Shown here: positions 52,341 through 61,459 of the stretch, piece after piece | How positions within the stretch are numbered: position 1 is the stretch's first letter | Layout of the letters: every line of letters starts with the position of its first letter | Assembly: GCF_001661915.1 (NCBI RefSeq) | Contig: NZ_LYWY01000032.1 | Coordinates: forward strand, 62,001-126,000 | Direction of reading: 5' to 3' | DNA length: 64,000 bases | Origin: Croceicoccus pelagius | GTDB taxonomy: Bacteria > Pseudomonadota > Alphaproteobacteria > Sphingomonadales > Sphingomonadaceae | Translations under genes and position numbers: made by a program | The notes under the pieces: model-generated | What the model was told of the DNA's origin: nothing | The model's database searches: none | What the model saw: the letters and a program-made list of their open reading frames with translations, nothing else

Positions 52341-52643
52341 TCAGCCCTCCGGATGACGGCCCAGGTCGAACAGCAGTTCGCGTTCGTAACTGCCGTCCAT
52401 GCATGCGATCATGCCGTCGATCAGGGGCTTGTTCTGCGGGTATTCCATGTGCGCCTTGTCCGCCGCTTCGTCGACGAAGCTTTCCAGCACCGCGAACATG
52501 CCCGGATCGCCCAGCCGGAAGAACTGGAAGTGCAGCGTGCCCGGTTCATCCGGTGCCTGCTTTTCCATCTTGCGGGCAAGGTCGATGAACTCGTCCTGCT
52601 TGTCGTCCCGCACCTTAAAGCGGGACAGGAAAGAATATGCCAT
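52341..52643 (-). CDS. Second ABM-type small monooxygenase-like protein
   Basis: The 100-residue protein shares the ABM layout with its neighbour (FLSRFKVRDDKQDEFIDLAR, HFQFFRLGDPGMFAVLESF, AHMEYPQNKPLIDGM) but is clearly diverged. The tandem arrangement with a 2-bp gap suggests a hetero-oligomer or two steps in one pathway. A catalytic residue cannot be named with confidence. Confidence 0.72.
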   Translation of the reverse strand: MAYSFLSRFKVRDDKQDEFIDLARKMEKQAPDEPGTLHFQFFRLGDPGMFAVLESFVDEAADKAHMEYPQNKPLIDGMIACMDGSYERELLFDLGRHPEG

Positions 52644-52657
52644 TTACCAGGCTCTCC

Positions 52658-53206
52658 TCAGCCGTGTCTTCTGTTCTCGTGATAGGTCTGCCAGCTTTCC
52701 AGCTTTTCGGGAAAGTCGGCAGGTCCGGGCGTGTCATAAGCCATGTTGCGATCCTCGCGCAGAAGGATGTCGGGGTATTCGGACACCGGCACGTAATAGA
52801 GGAACTGGATCGTGCGTTCGGCAAACCTCCAGCCGTGGTCGGTCTTCCGGTACTTGTCGGCATAACGGATGGCGGTGACCATCATCATGCCCTTGCGTTT
52901 GAGTTCGGCATGGCCGGAAACGCGGCCCGTGGCCTCGGTCTCGCTGACGAAGTCGATCTGGACGTCGTGCATGAAGTGATGGCCGGGGCCCAGCACGTCG
53001 AAGCGGCCGTGATACTGGTCGATGATCGCATCGGGGCCCTGTGCGTGCATCACTCCGTCGGCGGACTGGATCACGCCGTCTTCGGTGAACAGGTCGCGCA
53101 CCGCCTCGATGTTCCGGTCGTCGATGTCGAAACAGTAGTGCGCGATCAGCTGGCGAATTTCCGATTCCGCCTCCAACCGCGCGAGGCGTTTCTCGATATC
53201 GCTCAT
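52658..53206 (-). CDS. NTF2/SnoaL-like protein A
   Basis: The 182-residue protein has the cone-shaped NTF2-like fold signature: EIRQLIAHYCFDIDDRNIEA, VRDLFTEDGVIQSADGV, then GHHFMHDVQIDFVSETEATG and KYRKTDHGWRFAERTIQFLY. Family members are isomerases, dehydratases or cyclases of hydrophobic ligands, or ring-hydroxylating oxygenase beta subunits. The Asp and His in the pocket are present, but a reaction cannot be assigned. It overlaps the next SnoaL-like gene by 4 bp. Confidence 0.78.
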   Translation of the reverse strand: MSDIEKRLARLEAESEIRQLIAHYCFDIDDRNIEAVRDLFTEDGVIQSADGVMHAQGPDAIIDQYHGRFDVLGPGHHFMHDVQIDFVSETEATGRVSGHAELKRKGMMMVTAIRYADKYRKTDHGWRFAERTIQFLYYVPVSEYPDILLREDRNMAYDTPGPADFPEKLESWQTYHENRRHG

Positions 53207-53817
53207 CCATGTGCTCCTTCAATATAGCGCGAGTTGGCATAGACCGGATCGCCCTTCCCCCATTCGCCGATGGGGCGAAGGGTCTGGTGCATGCCCTGTT
53301 CCAGGATCTGGTTCGACGGGTGGCTGGCGTTCCAGTCGCTGACGACCATGCGGCGCATGATGCGCCATTCGCCGTCGCGCTTCTCGAACCGGTCGAGATA
53401 ACGGCCTGCCATCACGAACATTTCATGACCGGCATCAAGGCCGCTGCCCGCCAGTTGTCCGAAATAGCTGGAGCCGAGCATTTCCTCGGCCATCCCGTTA
53501 CGAACCCGGCAGGCGGAATAGAGGTAGCTTTCGCTTGCCGCATGATCGCCGTCGATCTCGATATCGACGTTGAGCAAGCAATGCGTGCCCATCGTGAAAT
53601 ACTTGGTAATCTCGGAAATGATGAAAGGCACGAACTCGCTCGCCCGCCCCGAGTAGATGCCGTGGATGTCCTCTCCGTCCGGCCAATAGACGGTTTCCAT
53701 CATGGCGAGGTCTGCACGGTCGAGCGCGCGGCAATATCGCGTCAGGACATCGCCGACATCACGCACCGCGACCAGTTCGGCCAAGCGGTCGCGTGGCGAC
53801 AGGGTATTGGCAGTCAT
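53203..53817 (-). CDS. NTF2/SnoaL-like protein B
   Basis: The 204-residue protein contains VLTRYCRALDRADLAMMETV, YWPDGEDIHGIYSGRASEF and YLDRFEKRDGEWRIMRRMVV, which closely match SnoaL-like protein C directly upstream, so the two are recent paralogues. The shared YWPDGxDxHG motif contributes Asp and His to the pocket. It probably acts on the same or a closely related compound. Both ends overlap neighbouring genes (ATGA). Confidence 0.8.
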   Translation of the reverse strand: MTANTLSPRDRLAELVAVRDVGDVLTRYCRALDRADLAMMETVYWPDGEDIHGIYSGRASEFVPFIISEITKYFTMGTHCLLNVDIEIDGDHAASESYLYSACRVRNGMAEEMLGSSYFGQLAGSGLDAGHEMFVMAGRYLDRFEKRDGEWRIMRRMVVSDWNASHPSNQILEQGMHQTLRPIGEWGKGDPVYANSRYIEGAHG

Positions 53818-54422
53818 GGCCGGTTGCCCCAGACCGGATCTCCCGGCCCGCGCTCGCCCAGCGGGCGCAGCGTTGCGAACATGCCCTGGTCAAGGATTTC
53901 GTTGGACGGGCGGTTCTCGTTCCAGTCCATCACGACTTCACGGCGGAAGATGCGCCATTCGCCTTCCCGCCGCTCAAACTTGTCGAGATAGCGTCCGCCG
54001 AAAAAGAAGTGGTGGTGCGCAGGGTCCAACCCCTTGCCGGCAAAACGCTCCATGTAGCGCGAGCCGAAGATTTCCTCGGCCTTCTCCTCGCGCACCTTGT
54101 GATAGGCGAAAAGATAGGTCTCGGTCGCGGCTCGGTCGCCTTCCACCTCCATGTGCACGTTCATGATACCGTGCATCGTGACTTCGAACCATTCCTGGAT
54201 CTCGCGCACGATGAATTCGGAAAACTCGACCGCATTGCCGTCGAACACCCCGTGCGAATCCGACCCGTCGGGCCAGTAGACGCTTTTCATCAATTCGACG
54301 TCTGCGCGGTCCAGCGCGCGGCAATAGCGGGTAAGCACCGAATAGATGTCCCTGCGGGCAAGCAGGTCCTCGATCTCGGCGTCGGATATTGCGGGCGCAG
54401 GTGCTGTGGCGCTTTCGGTCAT
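53814..54422 (-). CDS. NTF2/SnoaL-like protein C
   Basis: The 202-residue protein has VLTRYCRALDRADVELMKSV, YWPDGSDSHGVFDGNAVEF and YLDKFERREGEWRIFRREVV and ends SNEILDQGMFATLRPLGERG, like protein B. It is the first gene of the five-gene minus-strand unit. The start at 54422 has GGAG nine bases upstream; an ATG at 54434 is an alternative. A candidate operator lies 70-86 bp upstream, in the region shared with the divergent TonB receptor. Confidence 0.8.
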   Translation of the reverse strand: MTESATAPAPAISDAEIEDLLARRDIYSVLTRYCRALDRADVELMKSVYWPDGSDSHGVFDGNAVEFSEFIVREIQEWFEVTMHGIMNVHMEVEGDRAATETYLFAYHKVREEKAEEIFGSRYMERFAGKGLDPAHHHFFFGGRYLDKFERREGEWRIFRREVVMDWNENRPSNEILDQGMFATLRPLGERGPGDPVWGNRP

Positions 54423-54490
54423 CCTCTTCTCCATCACGGCGTCCCGTTCGTGCGGGATCATTACGAAGGACGATACCGGACCAAAATAAA

Positions 54491-54508
54491 AAAACAATCA
54501 TGCATGTT
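54491..54508 (-). promoter_or_regulatory. Candidate TetR operator, copy 1
   Basis: On the minus strand this reads AACATGCATGATTGTTTT. It matches copies at 54564 and 62276 over AACAT-N-CATGATTG and forms an imperfect dyad (AACAT/ATGaTT). It lies upstream of the SnoaL-ABM unit. Confidence 0.6.
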
Positions 54509-54563
54509 CGTAACTGCGACGAGTTGCTCTTTGGCATCGCCTGAAAAAATTTCACAAGAAAAA

Positions 54564-54580
54564 AACATTCATGATTGATT
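54564..54580 (+). promoter_or_regulatory. Candidate TetR operator, copy 2
   Basis: AACATTCATGATTGATT, in the leader of the divergent TonB receptor gene that starts at 54655. It is the same motif in the opposite orientation to copy 1, so each divergent unit has one site. Confidence 0.6.
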
Positions 54581-54654
54581 GGAAGCTGGCAACGTGCTTC
54601 TATCCTCCCCGGCGTTACCCGCAAGATGGCGGGAACCAAGGAGAGGAGCAGGGG

Positions 54655-57159
54655 ATGAAAGCGAGTAATCTCTATCGTACGACGTGCGCCATTGCATTGG
54701 CCGCAAGCGTCGCAATGCCGGCCTATGCGCAAGATGCGGACAATCTTGACGGGCCAGAAACAGTACCGGCTGGCCCTGTCGACGAAAGTCCTTCGTCAAC
54801 TTCGAGCGGCCTTGGCGAAATCATCGTTACCGCAACCCGCCGCGCAACCGACTTGCAGACTACCCCGGTCGCGGTCTCGGCGGTCGATTCCAAGCTGATC
54901 CAGCAATCCAACCCGCGCGACGTGGGCGATCTGGCCGCTTTCGTCCCGAACTTCTCCGCAGCGACGATCGCTAACTTCAACGCGGCATCGTTCGCCATGC
55001 GCGGCGTCGGCCAGACGTCGATCATCATCTATTACGAACCGCCGGTTGCCGTCCTTGTCGACGACTTCGTGATGCCGTCGGTCCAGACCCAGCTTCTCGA
55101 CACGTTCGACGTGGAACAGGTCGAAGTGCTGCGCGGACCGCAAGGCACCCTGTTCGGCAAGAACACCACCGGCGGCGCGGTCACCATCCGCACCAAGCGC
55201 CCGGAACTGGGGTATGTCGGCATCGACGGACAATTCGAAGTCGGCAGCTGGAACACGATCAACGCCAAGGGCGCGGCCAATGTGCCGATCGGCGACGTGG
55301 CGGCCCTGCGCCTTGTCGCGGGCTACGAATCGAACGACGGCTACTACAGGAACGGCGCCTGTTATGGCCCGGTGACCGGTTTCGTGGACAGCAAGTTTCA
55401 AGGCGTTTCCGGCTGCCTCGGCGGCGAGAAGCTTGGCGGGCAGAGCGTCATCTCGGCGCGTGCCAAGCTGCTCGTCGAGCCCAGCGACCAGTTCTCGGCG
55501 CTGGTGCAGTACGAATATTTCCGTGACGATTCGGACGTCGTCCCCTCGGTCAACGTCAATGACGAGTATACCGGTGATGTTCCGTTCCTCACCGATATCC
55601 TCGGCACGATCCGCCCGAACCCGAACAGCAGCGATCCGCTCGACAACGCGGCCTATACGGGCCGCAACGCAGGCGGCCTGAACCTCGGCAAGGGTCAGCG
55701 CATCTATGTCGACGGCATCTACGCGAACCTCGAATTCAGCCCCGATTTCGGCACGTTCACGTCCGTGTCGGGCTATCGCTTCCAGCGTTCGCGTATTCCC
55801 AACTCATACGCCGGCGCCACCGCGGTCGCGCCTGACGGCACGTACCTTTCGTTCTTCGACGCAAGCCGCGACGACGATCGCAAGACTTGGCAGCAGGAAC
55901 TGCGCTTCGCCAGCGACCTTGGCGGTCCGTTCGACTTCGTGACCGGCGGTTTCTACCAGAAGGACAAGACCAGCTTCTGCGTCCCGCAGCTGCTCGGCTT
56001 CCTCGACCTGACCAGCGGTCCGCTGCCTTTCGGCAACTGGAACGACACGGTCTACACGCTCTGCAACGCGCAGAAGGCGGAATCGAAGGCGGTCTTCTTC
56101 GAAGGCACGCTGCAGGCGACCGATCGTCTCTCGATCACCCTCGGCGGTCGCTATACGTGGGAAGACAAGACCTGGTACGGCCGCCAGCAGGCTTTCTATG
56201 CTGCGCTGAACGGCGGTTTCGACCTGTCGATCGTCGACCAGATCCGCACCCCGCTCGACGCCAATGTCTTCGACTATCCGGCAAACGTCATTCGCGTGGA
56301 CGGCAGCTGGAAGGAGCCGACCTGGCGCGGCAGCATCAGCTACGAGATCAACCCGGACGTCTACGTGTACGGTACGTATTCGCGCGGCTTCAAGGGCGGC
56401 GGCTTCAACGACCAGGCTGGTAACTTCAACGCCTTCGGCGACGATCTCGACGCCTTCGCCGAGGCCGCGGCACCGACCGATCCCGAAACCGCAGACAGCT
56501 TCGAAGCGGGCATCAAGTCCGAGTTCTTCGACAACCGCCTGCGCTTCAACCTCACCGGCTTCTACGTGAAGTACAAGGACCTGCAAAAGCAGCTCAACGT
56601 GCCGATCGTAGTCAACGGCCAGCCGAACCAGGTTACCCTGTTCGTCAACGCCGCAGCCGCCGAAGTGAAGGGTATCGAGCTTGAAACCTCGGCCAATCCG
56701 TTCGAAGGCTTTACCCTTCGCGGCGTGCTTGGCTACCAGGATGGCAAGTACAAGGAATACGACACGACAGGGGCCGGTTACGACCTCTCCACCGCCCCGC
56801 TCGACCGTGCGCCGAAGTGGCAGTGGACTGTCAACGGCACTTATGAAACCGCCGTGTCGTCGGACTTCAACCTCGCCCTCAACGGCTCGGTTGCCTATGT
56901 CAGCCGAAACCTGAACACGCAGGCGATCACCGACCCGCAGGGCAATACCTACCTCAATGCCCGGACGCTGGTGAACGGTTCGATCACGCTGAGCGAGGCG
57001 GACGACAAGTACTATGTCCGCCTGATCGGCCAGAACCTGACCGACAAGCGTTACAAGGTCGCGATCCAGAACGTGGGCGGCCTGTGGCAGAACGCCCAGT
57101 ACGGCCCGCCGCGCTACTTCGGCGTGGAAGTCGGCTTCAGCTTCGGCGACCTCCTCTGA
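54655..57159 (+). CDS. TonB-dependent receptor of the catabolic island
   Basis: The 834-residue receptor has a signal peptide (ending PAYAQ), the TonB-box region LGEIIVTATRRATDLQ, plug motifs AVLVDDFVMPSV and QVEVLRGPQGTLFGKNT, and a beta-barrel ending FGVEVGFSFGDLL. The VDDF segment and the FNAASFAMRG phrase are shared with the receptor at 62406, so the two belong to one subfamily. It would import a hydrophobic or bulky substrate that the island degrades. GAGAGGAGCAGGGG precedes the ATG. A strong terminator follows directly. Confidence 0.92.
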   Translation: MKASNLYRTTCAIALAASVAMPAYAQDADNLDGPETVPAGPVDESPSSTSSGLGEIIVTATRRATDLQTTPVAVSAVDSKLIQQSNPRDVGDLAAFVPNFSAATIANFNAASFAMRGVGQTSIIIYYEPPVAVLVDDFVMPSVQTQLLDTFDVEQVEVLRGPQGTLFGKNTTGGAVTIRTKRPELGYVGIDGQFEVGSWNTINAKGAANVPIGDVAALRLVAGYESNDGYYRNGACYGPVTGFVDSKFQGVSGCLGGEKLGGQSVISARAKLLVEPSDQFSALVQYEYFRDDSDVVPSVNVNDEYTGDVPFLTDILGTIRPNPNSSDPLDNAAYTGRNAGGLNLGKGQRIYVDGIYANLEFSPDFGTFTSVSGYRFQRSRIPNSYAGATAVAPDGTYLSFFDASRDDDRKTWQQELRFASDLGGPFDFVTGGFYQKDKTSFCVPQLLGFLDLTSGPLPFGNWNDTVYTLCNAQKAESKAVFFEGTLQATDRLSITLGGRYTWEDKTWYGRQQAFYAALNGGFDLSIVDQIRTPLDANVFDYPANVIRVDGSWKEPTWRGSISYEINPDVYVYGTYSRGFKGGGFNDQAGNFNAFGDDLDAFAEAAAPTDPETADSFEAGIKSEFFDNRLRFNLTGFYVKYKDLQKQLNVPIVVNGQPNQVTLFVNAAAAEVKGIELETSANPFEGFTLRGVLGYQDGKYKEYDTTGAGYDLSTAPLDRAPKWQWTVNGTYETAVSSDFNLALNGSVAYVSRNLNTQAITDPQGNTYLNARTLVNGSITLSEADDKYYVRLIGQNLTDKRYKVAIQNVGGLWQNAQYGPPRYFGVEVGFSFGDLL

Positions 57160-57174
57160 GGCGACAGGGCTGAA

Positions 57175-57212
57175 GGGGCGCCGCAGCCTGCAGCGGCTGC
57201 GGCGCCCCTTTA
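57175..57212 (+). terminator. Strong intrinsic terminator after TonB receptor
   Basis: A perfect 14-bp stem (57175-57188 with 57195-57208, GGGGCGCCGCAGCC and its complement) with a 6-nt loop, flanked by AA and TTTA. It separates the receptor transcript from the Rieske gene, though read-through is possible. Confidence 0.85.
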
Positions 57213-57318
57213 ATGATCCAGGCGCTGCAACGATGCTTTCGCTTGCATCAGGACGCGTCGCCAGAAACACAGAACCGGGGTCACAGAACGGGGCAAAGGC
57301 ATCTTGGAAAGGACAGCC

Positions 57319-58701
57319 ATGACCGAATTGACACTCGACCAGTACCAGCGCGATTGCGTGATTGACCCTGCGCTGAAAGAGGGCGAGCACGGCGCGAAGG
57401 TCGACAACGTCGACAACGGCTGCGGCCCGATCTCTCCGGAACGCTATTATGCCGAGGAATGGGCTGAGCTGGAGCGGACGAGGCTCTGGAACCGGGTCTG
57501 GAACTGGGCCTGCCGCGAAGAAGACATTCCCGAGCCCGGCGACTATGTCACGTTCGAAATCGCCCGCGAAAGCTTTATTATTACGCGGGGCGACGACATG
57601 CGCATCCGCGCTTTCTACAACGTCTGTCCGCATCGCGGGAACCGCCTGGTCACCGACGAGGACGGCGCGCGCCCCGCGGGCTTTGCCTGCCGTTTCCACA
57701 ACTGGCGCTTTGCCCTTTCGGGCGAAAATATCGAGATCAAGGACCGCGAAACTTTCCGCGAGGAAGCGTTGTGTCGCAACGCCGATTTGCGACAAGCGCG
57801 TTGCGAGACGTGGGAAGGTTTCGTCTTCATCAACATGGACAAGGGCGCACCTCCGCTGCGCGAACACCTCGGCCCGCTTGTCGAACATGCAAAACCCTAT
57901 CGCCTTGCCGACATGCGGATCATGCGACGGGTGCAGGCAGTATGGGAATCGAACTGGAAGATCGGTGTCGACGGCTTCAACGAGGCCTATCATGTTCATT
58001 CGATCCATCCGCAGATCCTGCCAATCTTCAACGACTACCACGCACAGATCGACCTCTTCCCCAACGGAATGAGCCGGATGACGACGAAGTTCGCTTACCA
58101 GTCGCCCCGCACGCCATCGGGCGAGGATGCGCCTAGCCTCAACCCGGGGCTCAGGATGCTGATGGAGGAGGTCGGCCTCGATCCCGACAGTTTCAACGGC
58201 AGCATGGAGGAAGTGCGTCCGGCCATCCAGGCCGCGAAGCGCAAGCGCGCCGAGCGGCTGGGCATCGATTATTCCGGCTTCACCGACAACCAGCTGACCG
58301 ATGACTGGAATTACGACATCTTTCCCAACATCCAGATGGGGATGCACCCCGAGGGGGTCTCGATGTTATATTTCCGGCCCCACAAGTCGGACCCACGCAA
58401 GTTCATCCTCGATGTGATCACCATGATGCACCCGCAGGAAAAGGGCGAGATCAAGCCGCCCGCCTACATGGGTCTTCCCGAAGGATGGGACGTATCGGGC
58501 AGACATCCGGCCGAAATCGAAAGGATCGACTGGAAAAAGGGCGGCCTTGGCGAACTTTTCGACCAAGACGCCTCCCTGTTCGCGGACGTACAACTCGGCA
58601 TGGAAAGCGAAAGTTACGAAGGGGCGATCCTGTCCGAACAGGAACAGCGCATTGCCCACTTCCACGCCGAACTCGAACGCTACCTCGGAATGCGATCCTG
58701 A
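57319..58701 (+). CDS. Rieske aromatic-ring-hydroxylating-type oxygenase alpha subunit
   Basis: The 460-residue protein has a Rieske [2Fe-2S] centre (CPHRGNRL then CRFHNWRF) and the mononuclear iron site in FNEAYHVHSIHPQ, where two His and a distal acid bind iron; Glu precedes AYH where many members have Asp. The C-terminal domain is the usual SRPBCC-like helix-grip. It would hydroxylate or demethylate a ring compound with electrons from a ferredoxin reductase not encoded here. No classical beta subunit is adjacent, though the SnoaL-like proteins share that fold. The start at 57319 follows GAAAGGA. Confidence 0.9.
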   Translation: MTELTLDQYQRDCVIDPALKEGEHGAKVDNVDNGCGPISPERYYAEEWAELERTRLWNRVWNWACREEDIPEPGDYVTFEIARESFIITRGDDMRIRAFYNVCPHRGNRLVTDEDGARPAGFACRFHNWRFALSGENIEIKDRETFREEALCRNADLRQARCETWEGFVFINMDKGAPPLREHLGPLVEHAKPYRLADMRIMRRVQAVWESNWKIGVDGFNEAYHVHSIHPQILPIFNDYHAQIDLFPNGMSRMTTKFAYQSPRTPSGEDAPSLNPGLRMLMEEVGLDPDSFNGSMEEVRPAIQAAKRKRAERLGIDYSGFTDNQLTDDWNYDIFPNIQMGMHPEGVSMLYFRPHKSDPRKFILDVITMMHPQEKGEIKPPAYMGLPEGWDVSGRHPAEIERIDWKKGGLGELFDQDASLFADVQLGMESESYEGAILSEQEQRIAHFHAELERYLGMRS

Positions 58702-58730
58702 GAATAAAACCCACTGACGAGCGGACACCG

Positions 58731-60869
58731 ATGAACCGACGTTTCCAATGCGCGATACTGGCCTCGGCCGGGCTTTTTCTTGTTTCCGCCTGTGGCGGCT
58801 CTGGGGGAGAGGATGCCTCATCCGCCAGTAGCGCGCCCCAGTGGCTGGCCCAGCTTTCCGACAACAGTGACGGCAAGGACTGGCCCGCGTTCGGCCGCAC
58901 CTATGGCGAACAGCATTTCAGCCCGCTGAGCCAGATCAACGCGGACAATGTGGGCGAACTCGGGCTCGTCTGGGCGGTCGACCTGCCTGCGGGCAATCCC
59001 GCCACCGGCCCGATCGCCATCGATGGCACGGTCTATCTCGCCAGCGGCTATTCGGTGGTCCGCGCGATCGATGTCGAAACCGGCAAGGTCAAGTGGACCT
59101 ACGATCCCGAAGCTCCGCAGGCGTCGGGCGTGAAGCTGCGTCAGGGCTGGGGCAGCCGCGGCATTGCCTATTGGAATCACAAGGTCATCACCGCGACGCA
59201 GGACGGGCGGCTGATCGCATTGGACGAAAATACCGGAGAACCCGTCTGGACCACGCAGACCTTCGGCAAGGACGAACTGCGTTTCATCTCCGGCCCGCCG
59301 CGCGTGTTCGACGGCAAGGTCATCATCGGCAGCGGCGGTTCGGATTCGGGCCCTGTGCGCGGCCTTGTGATGACATACGACGCAGATACCGGCGAGAAGC
59401 TGTGGGAATTCTACACCGTCCCGGGCAATCCCGCCGACGGGTTCGAGAACGAGGCCATGGAAATGGCCGCGAAGACATGGGCTGGCGAGTGGTGGAAGTA
59501 CGGCGGCGGGGGCAGCGTGTGGAACGCGATGACCTATGATGCCGTGAACGACCAGATCCTGCTCGGCACCGGCAACGGCGCGCCATGGAACCACAAAATC
59601 CGCTCTGCCGGTGAAGGCGACAACCTGTTCCTGTGCTCGATCGTCGCGCTCGACGCGAAGACCGGCAAGTACAAGTGGCACTACCAGATCAACCCCGGCG
59701 AAAGCTGGGACTTCAACGCCTCGATGGACATGGAACTGGCCGACCTCGTCATCGACGGGGAGCCGCGCCAAGTGGTGATGACGGCCCCCAAAAACGGGTT
59801 CTACTACGTCATCGACCGCACCAACGGCAAACTGATCTCGGCAGAGCCATTCGTCGAAGTGACATGGGCCGAGGGCATCGATATCGAGACGGGCCGCCCG
59901 ATCGAGGCGAAGGGCGTTCGCTACGAAGGCGGCACGACCACCTTCCGCCCTACCCCGCTTGGCGCGCATAGCTGGATGCCGATGGCCTACAGTCCGCAAA
60001 CCGGCCTGACCTACATCCCCGCCATCGACCTTCAGGTCACGTTCGACGACACCGGCGTCACGGCAGAAAACTTCAAGTGGACGCCCAAAATGGGCCTGTC
60101 CCCGGGCGTCGGTTATGCGATCGGCGACGGCGGCAAGAAAGTGACCGGCTGGCTTATCGCGTGGGATCCGGTGAAGCAGGAACCGCGCTGGAAACTGCCG
60201 ATGGACAAGCATCTTAATGGCGGCATCATGGCGACCGGCGGCAACCTGATCTTCCAGGGCCGTCCCGATGGCGGTTTCAGCGCCTATAACGCGGCGACCG
60301 GCGACAGGCTGTGGAACTTCGATGCCAAGGCGGGCGTCGTCGCGCCGCCGATTTCGTACAGCGTGAACGGCAGGCAATACGTCACCGTGATTGCCGGTAT
60401 CGGCACCAGCGCCGGCCTGTTCGGTCCGATGTTCACCGAATACGGCATCGATTATCATACGCAGAAACGCCGCGTTCTGACTTTCGCACTCGGCGGCAAG
60501 ATGACGCTGCCCGATAACGAGCCTTACAAGGCAGTCGCCTTCGACGATGCGGACTACAAGGAAAACGCAGCGCTCGCATCCAAGGGCGAAGGCACGTTCA
60601 ACGCCCGCTGCGCGGTCTGCCACGGCACCGGCGCAATCGGCGGGGGCACGGCGCCCGATCTTCGCACTTCGGCAGCAGCAGCCGATGCCGAAACATTCAA
60701 GGCCGTCGTCCATGACGGGATCCTGGTGCCCAACGGAATGCCACAGTTCGAGGAACTGGACGACAAGAGCCTCAACGCACTGCGCCAGTACATCCGTTCG
60801 CGCGCAGCGGCCCTGCGCAGCGGGAAGAACGAAAACAACGTGGCTTCGACCATGAAGGCTACGGACTGA
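58731..60869 (+). CDS. Periplasmic PQQ-cytochrome c alcohol dehydrogenase
   Basis: The 712-residue protein has a lipoprotein-type signal (LFLVSACGG), an eight-bladed PQQ propeller with WDFNASMDM near the catalytic Asp and tryptophan-docking DGRLIALDENTGEPVW repeats, and a C-terminal cytochrome c domain (ARCAVCHGTGAIGGG, Met ligand in NGMPQFEEL). The vicinal Cys-Cys that normally contacts PQQ is missing: the matching segment reads KLRQGWGSRGIAYW. The residue two after the catalytic Asp is Asn, not the Asp of lanthanide enzymes, so Ca2+ is more likely. It would oxidise an alcohol group of the island's substrate and pass electrons to the respiratory chain. Confidence 0.9.
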   Translation: MNRRFQCAILASAGLFLVSACGGSGGEDASSASSAPQWLAQLSDNSDGKDWPAFGRTYGEQHFSPLSQINADNVGELGLVWAVDLPAGNPATGPIAIDGTVYLASGYSVVRAIDVETGKVKWTYDPEAPQASGVKLRQGWGSRGIAYWNHKVITATQDGRLIALDENTGEPVWTTQTFGKDELRFISGPPRVFDGKVIIGSGGSDSGPVRGLVMTYDADTGEKLWEFYTVPGNPADGFENEAMEMAAKTWAGEWWKYGGGGSVWNAMTYDAVNDQILLGTGNGAPWNHKIRSAGEGDNLFLCSIVALDAKTGKYKWHYQINPGESWDFNASMDMELADLVIDGEPRQVVMTAPKNGFYYVIDRTNGKLISAEPFVEVTWAEGIDIETGRPIEAKGVRYEGGTTTFRPTPLGAHSWMPMAYSPQTGLTYIPAIDLQVTFDDTGVTAENFKWTPKMGLSPGVGYAIGDGGKKVTGWLIAWDPVKQEPRWKLPMDKHLNGGIMATGGNLIFQGRPDGGFSAYNAATGDRLWNFDAKAGVVAPPISYSVNGRQYVTVIAGIGTSAGLFGPMFTEYGIDYHTQKRRVLTFALGGKMTLPDNEPYKAVAFDDADYKENAALASKGEGTFNARCAVCHGTGAIGGGTAPDLRTSAAAADAETFKAVVHDGILVPNGMPQFEELDDKSLNALRQYIRSRAAALRSGKNENNVASTMKATD

Positions 60870-60891
60870 GCGTAGAAGCCTTTATCGGTAG

Positions 60892-60925
60892 AACGGCGCG
60901 CCCCTCTCCCTTTGGGCGCGCCGTT
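60892..60925. terminator. Hairpin between convergent genes
   Basis: AACGGCGCGCCC (60892-60903) is repeated inverted at 60914-60925 around a 10-nt loop, between the convergent PQQ dehydrogenase and SnoaL-like genes. No long T-run follows, but the 12-bp stem should work in both directions. Confidence 0.7.
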
Positions 60926-60933
60926 CGAAACCC

Positions 60934-61395
60934 TTATTCCGCGCGCATCGGCCAGGCCGTCATCAGGCGGATCGTCTTGAACTTCCACTTGCCGTCGACG
61001 CGGACATATTCGTCGTCATAGCGCCCTATCAGCAGCATCGGATTGTCATGCCCGCCGCGTGTCGCGATCGGTGATCCTTCCTCCTGCCGCGTGACGAAGT
61101 CGAGCAGCAGGCAGTGCCCCTTGGCGGTATCGGGGCCGGTCAGTTCGATCGAGTGATTGCCGATGAAATGCACCGTGTCGAGCGGGGCCTTGCAATTCGC
61201 CCATGTGGCCCGGAACAGTTCCAGCACCGCCTCGATCCCCGTGATCGCCCCGCCGAAAGCGACGGGGTAATGGCACACGATATCGTCGGCGAAATTGGCG
61301 CGCACGGCTGTCTCGTCGATCGTGTCGAAGGCGGTCGAATAATCGCAGCGCAACTGACGGATCTCTTCGCGCGCGATCAGGTCTTCAAGGGTCAT
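60934..61395 (-). CDS. NTF2/SnoaL-like protein D
   Basis: The 153-residue protein has the same fold as the three at 52.7-54.4 kb (LIAREEIRQLRCDYSTAFDT, ANFADDIVCHYPVAFGG, GRYDDEYVRVDGKWKFKTIR) but is shorter and diverged. GGAGAGAGTG precedes the ATG at 61395. It lies 64 bp after the TetR gene on the same strand and is probably co-transcribed with it. The ligand is unknown. Confidence 0.78.
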   Translation of the reverse strand: MTLEDLIAREEIRQLRCDYSTAFDTIDETAVRANFADDIVCHYPVAFGGAITGIEAVLELFRATWANCKAPLDTVHFIGNHSIELTGPDTAKGHCLLLDFVTRQEEGSPIATRGGHDNPMLLIGRYDDEYVRVDGKWKFKTIRLMTAWPMRAE

Positions 61396-61459
61396 CACTC
61401 TCTCCATTGTCGTGTTTTTGTGGGATTTCAGGCGCACGCTGTGCAGCATGCGGGGCCGG

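Noticed and set aside
52658-54422. SnoaL-like proteins as the Rieske oxygenase beta subunit
   Set aside because: They share the NTF2 fold, but they are in a different, divergent transcript and lack the beta-subunit features I would expect; many Rieske alpha subunits work alone.
55804-58347. 847-codon open frame on the minus strand across the receptor and Rieske genes
   Set aside because: It is antisense to two well-supported genes, has no domain I recognise, and long antisense frames are expected at this GC content.
58818-60713. 631-codon minus-strand frame
   Set aside because: It is a shadow of the PQQ dehydrogenase gene; the plus-strand frame has clear catalytic and haem motifs.
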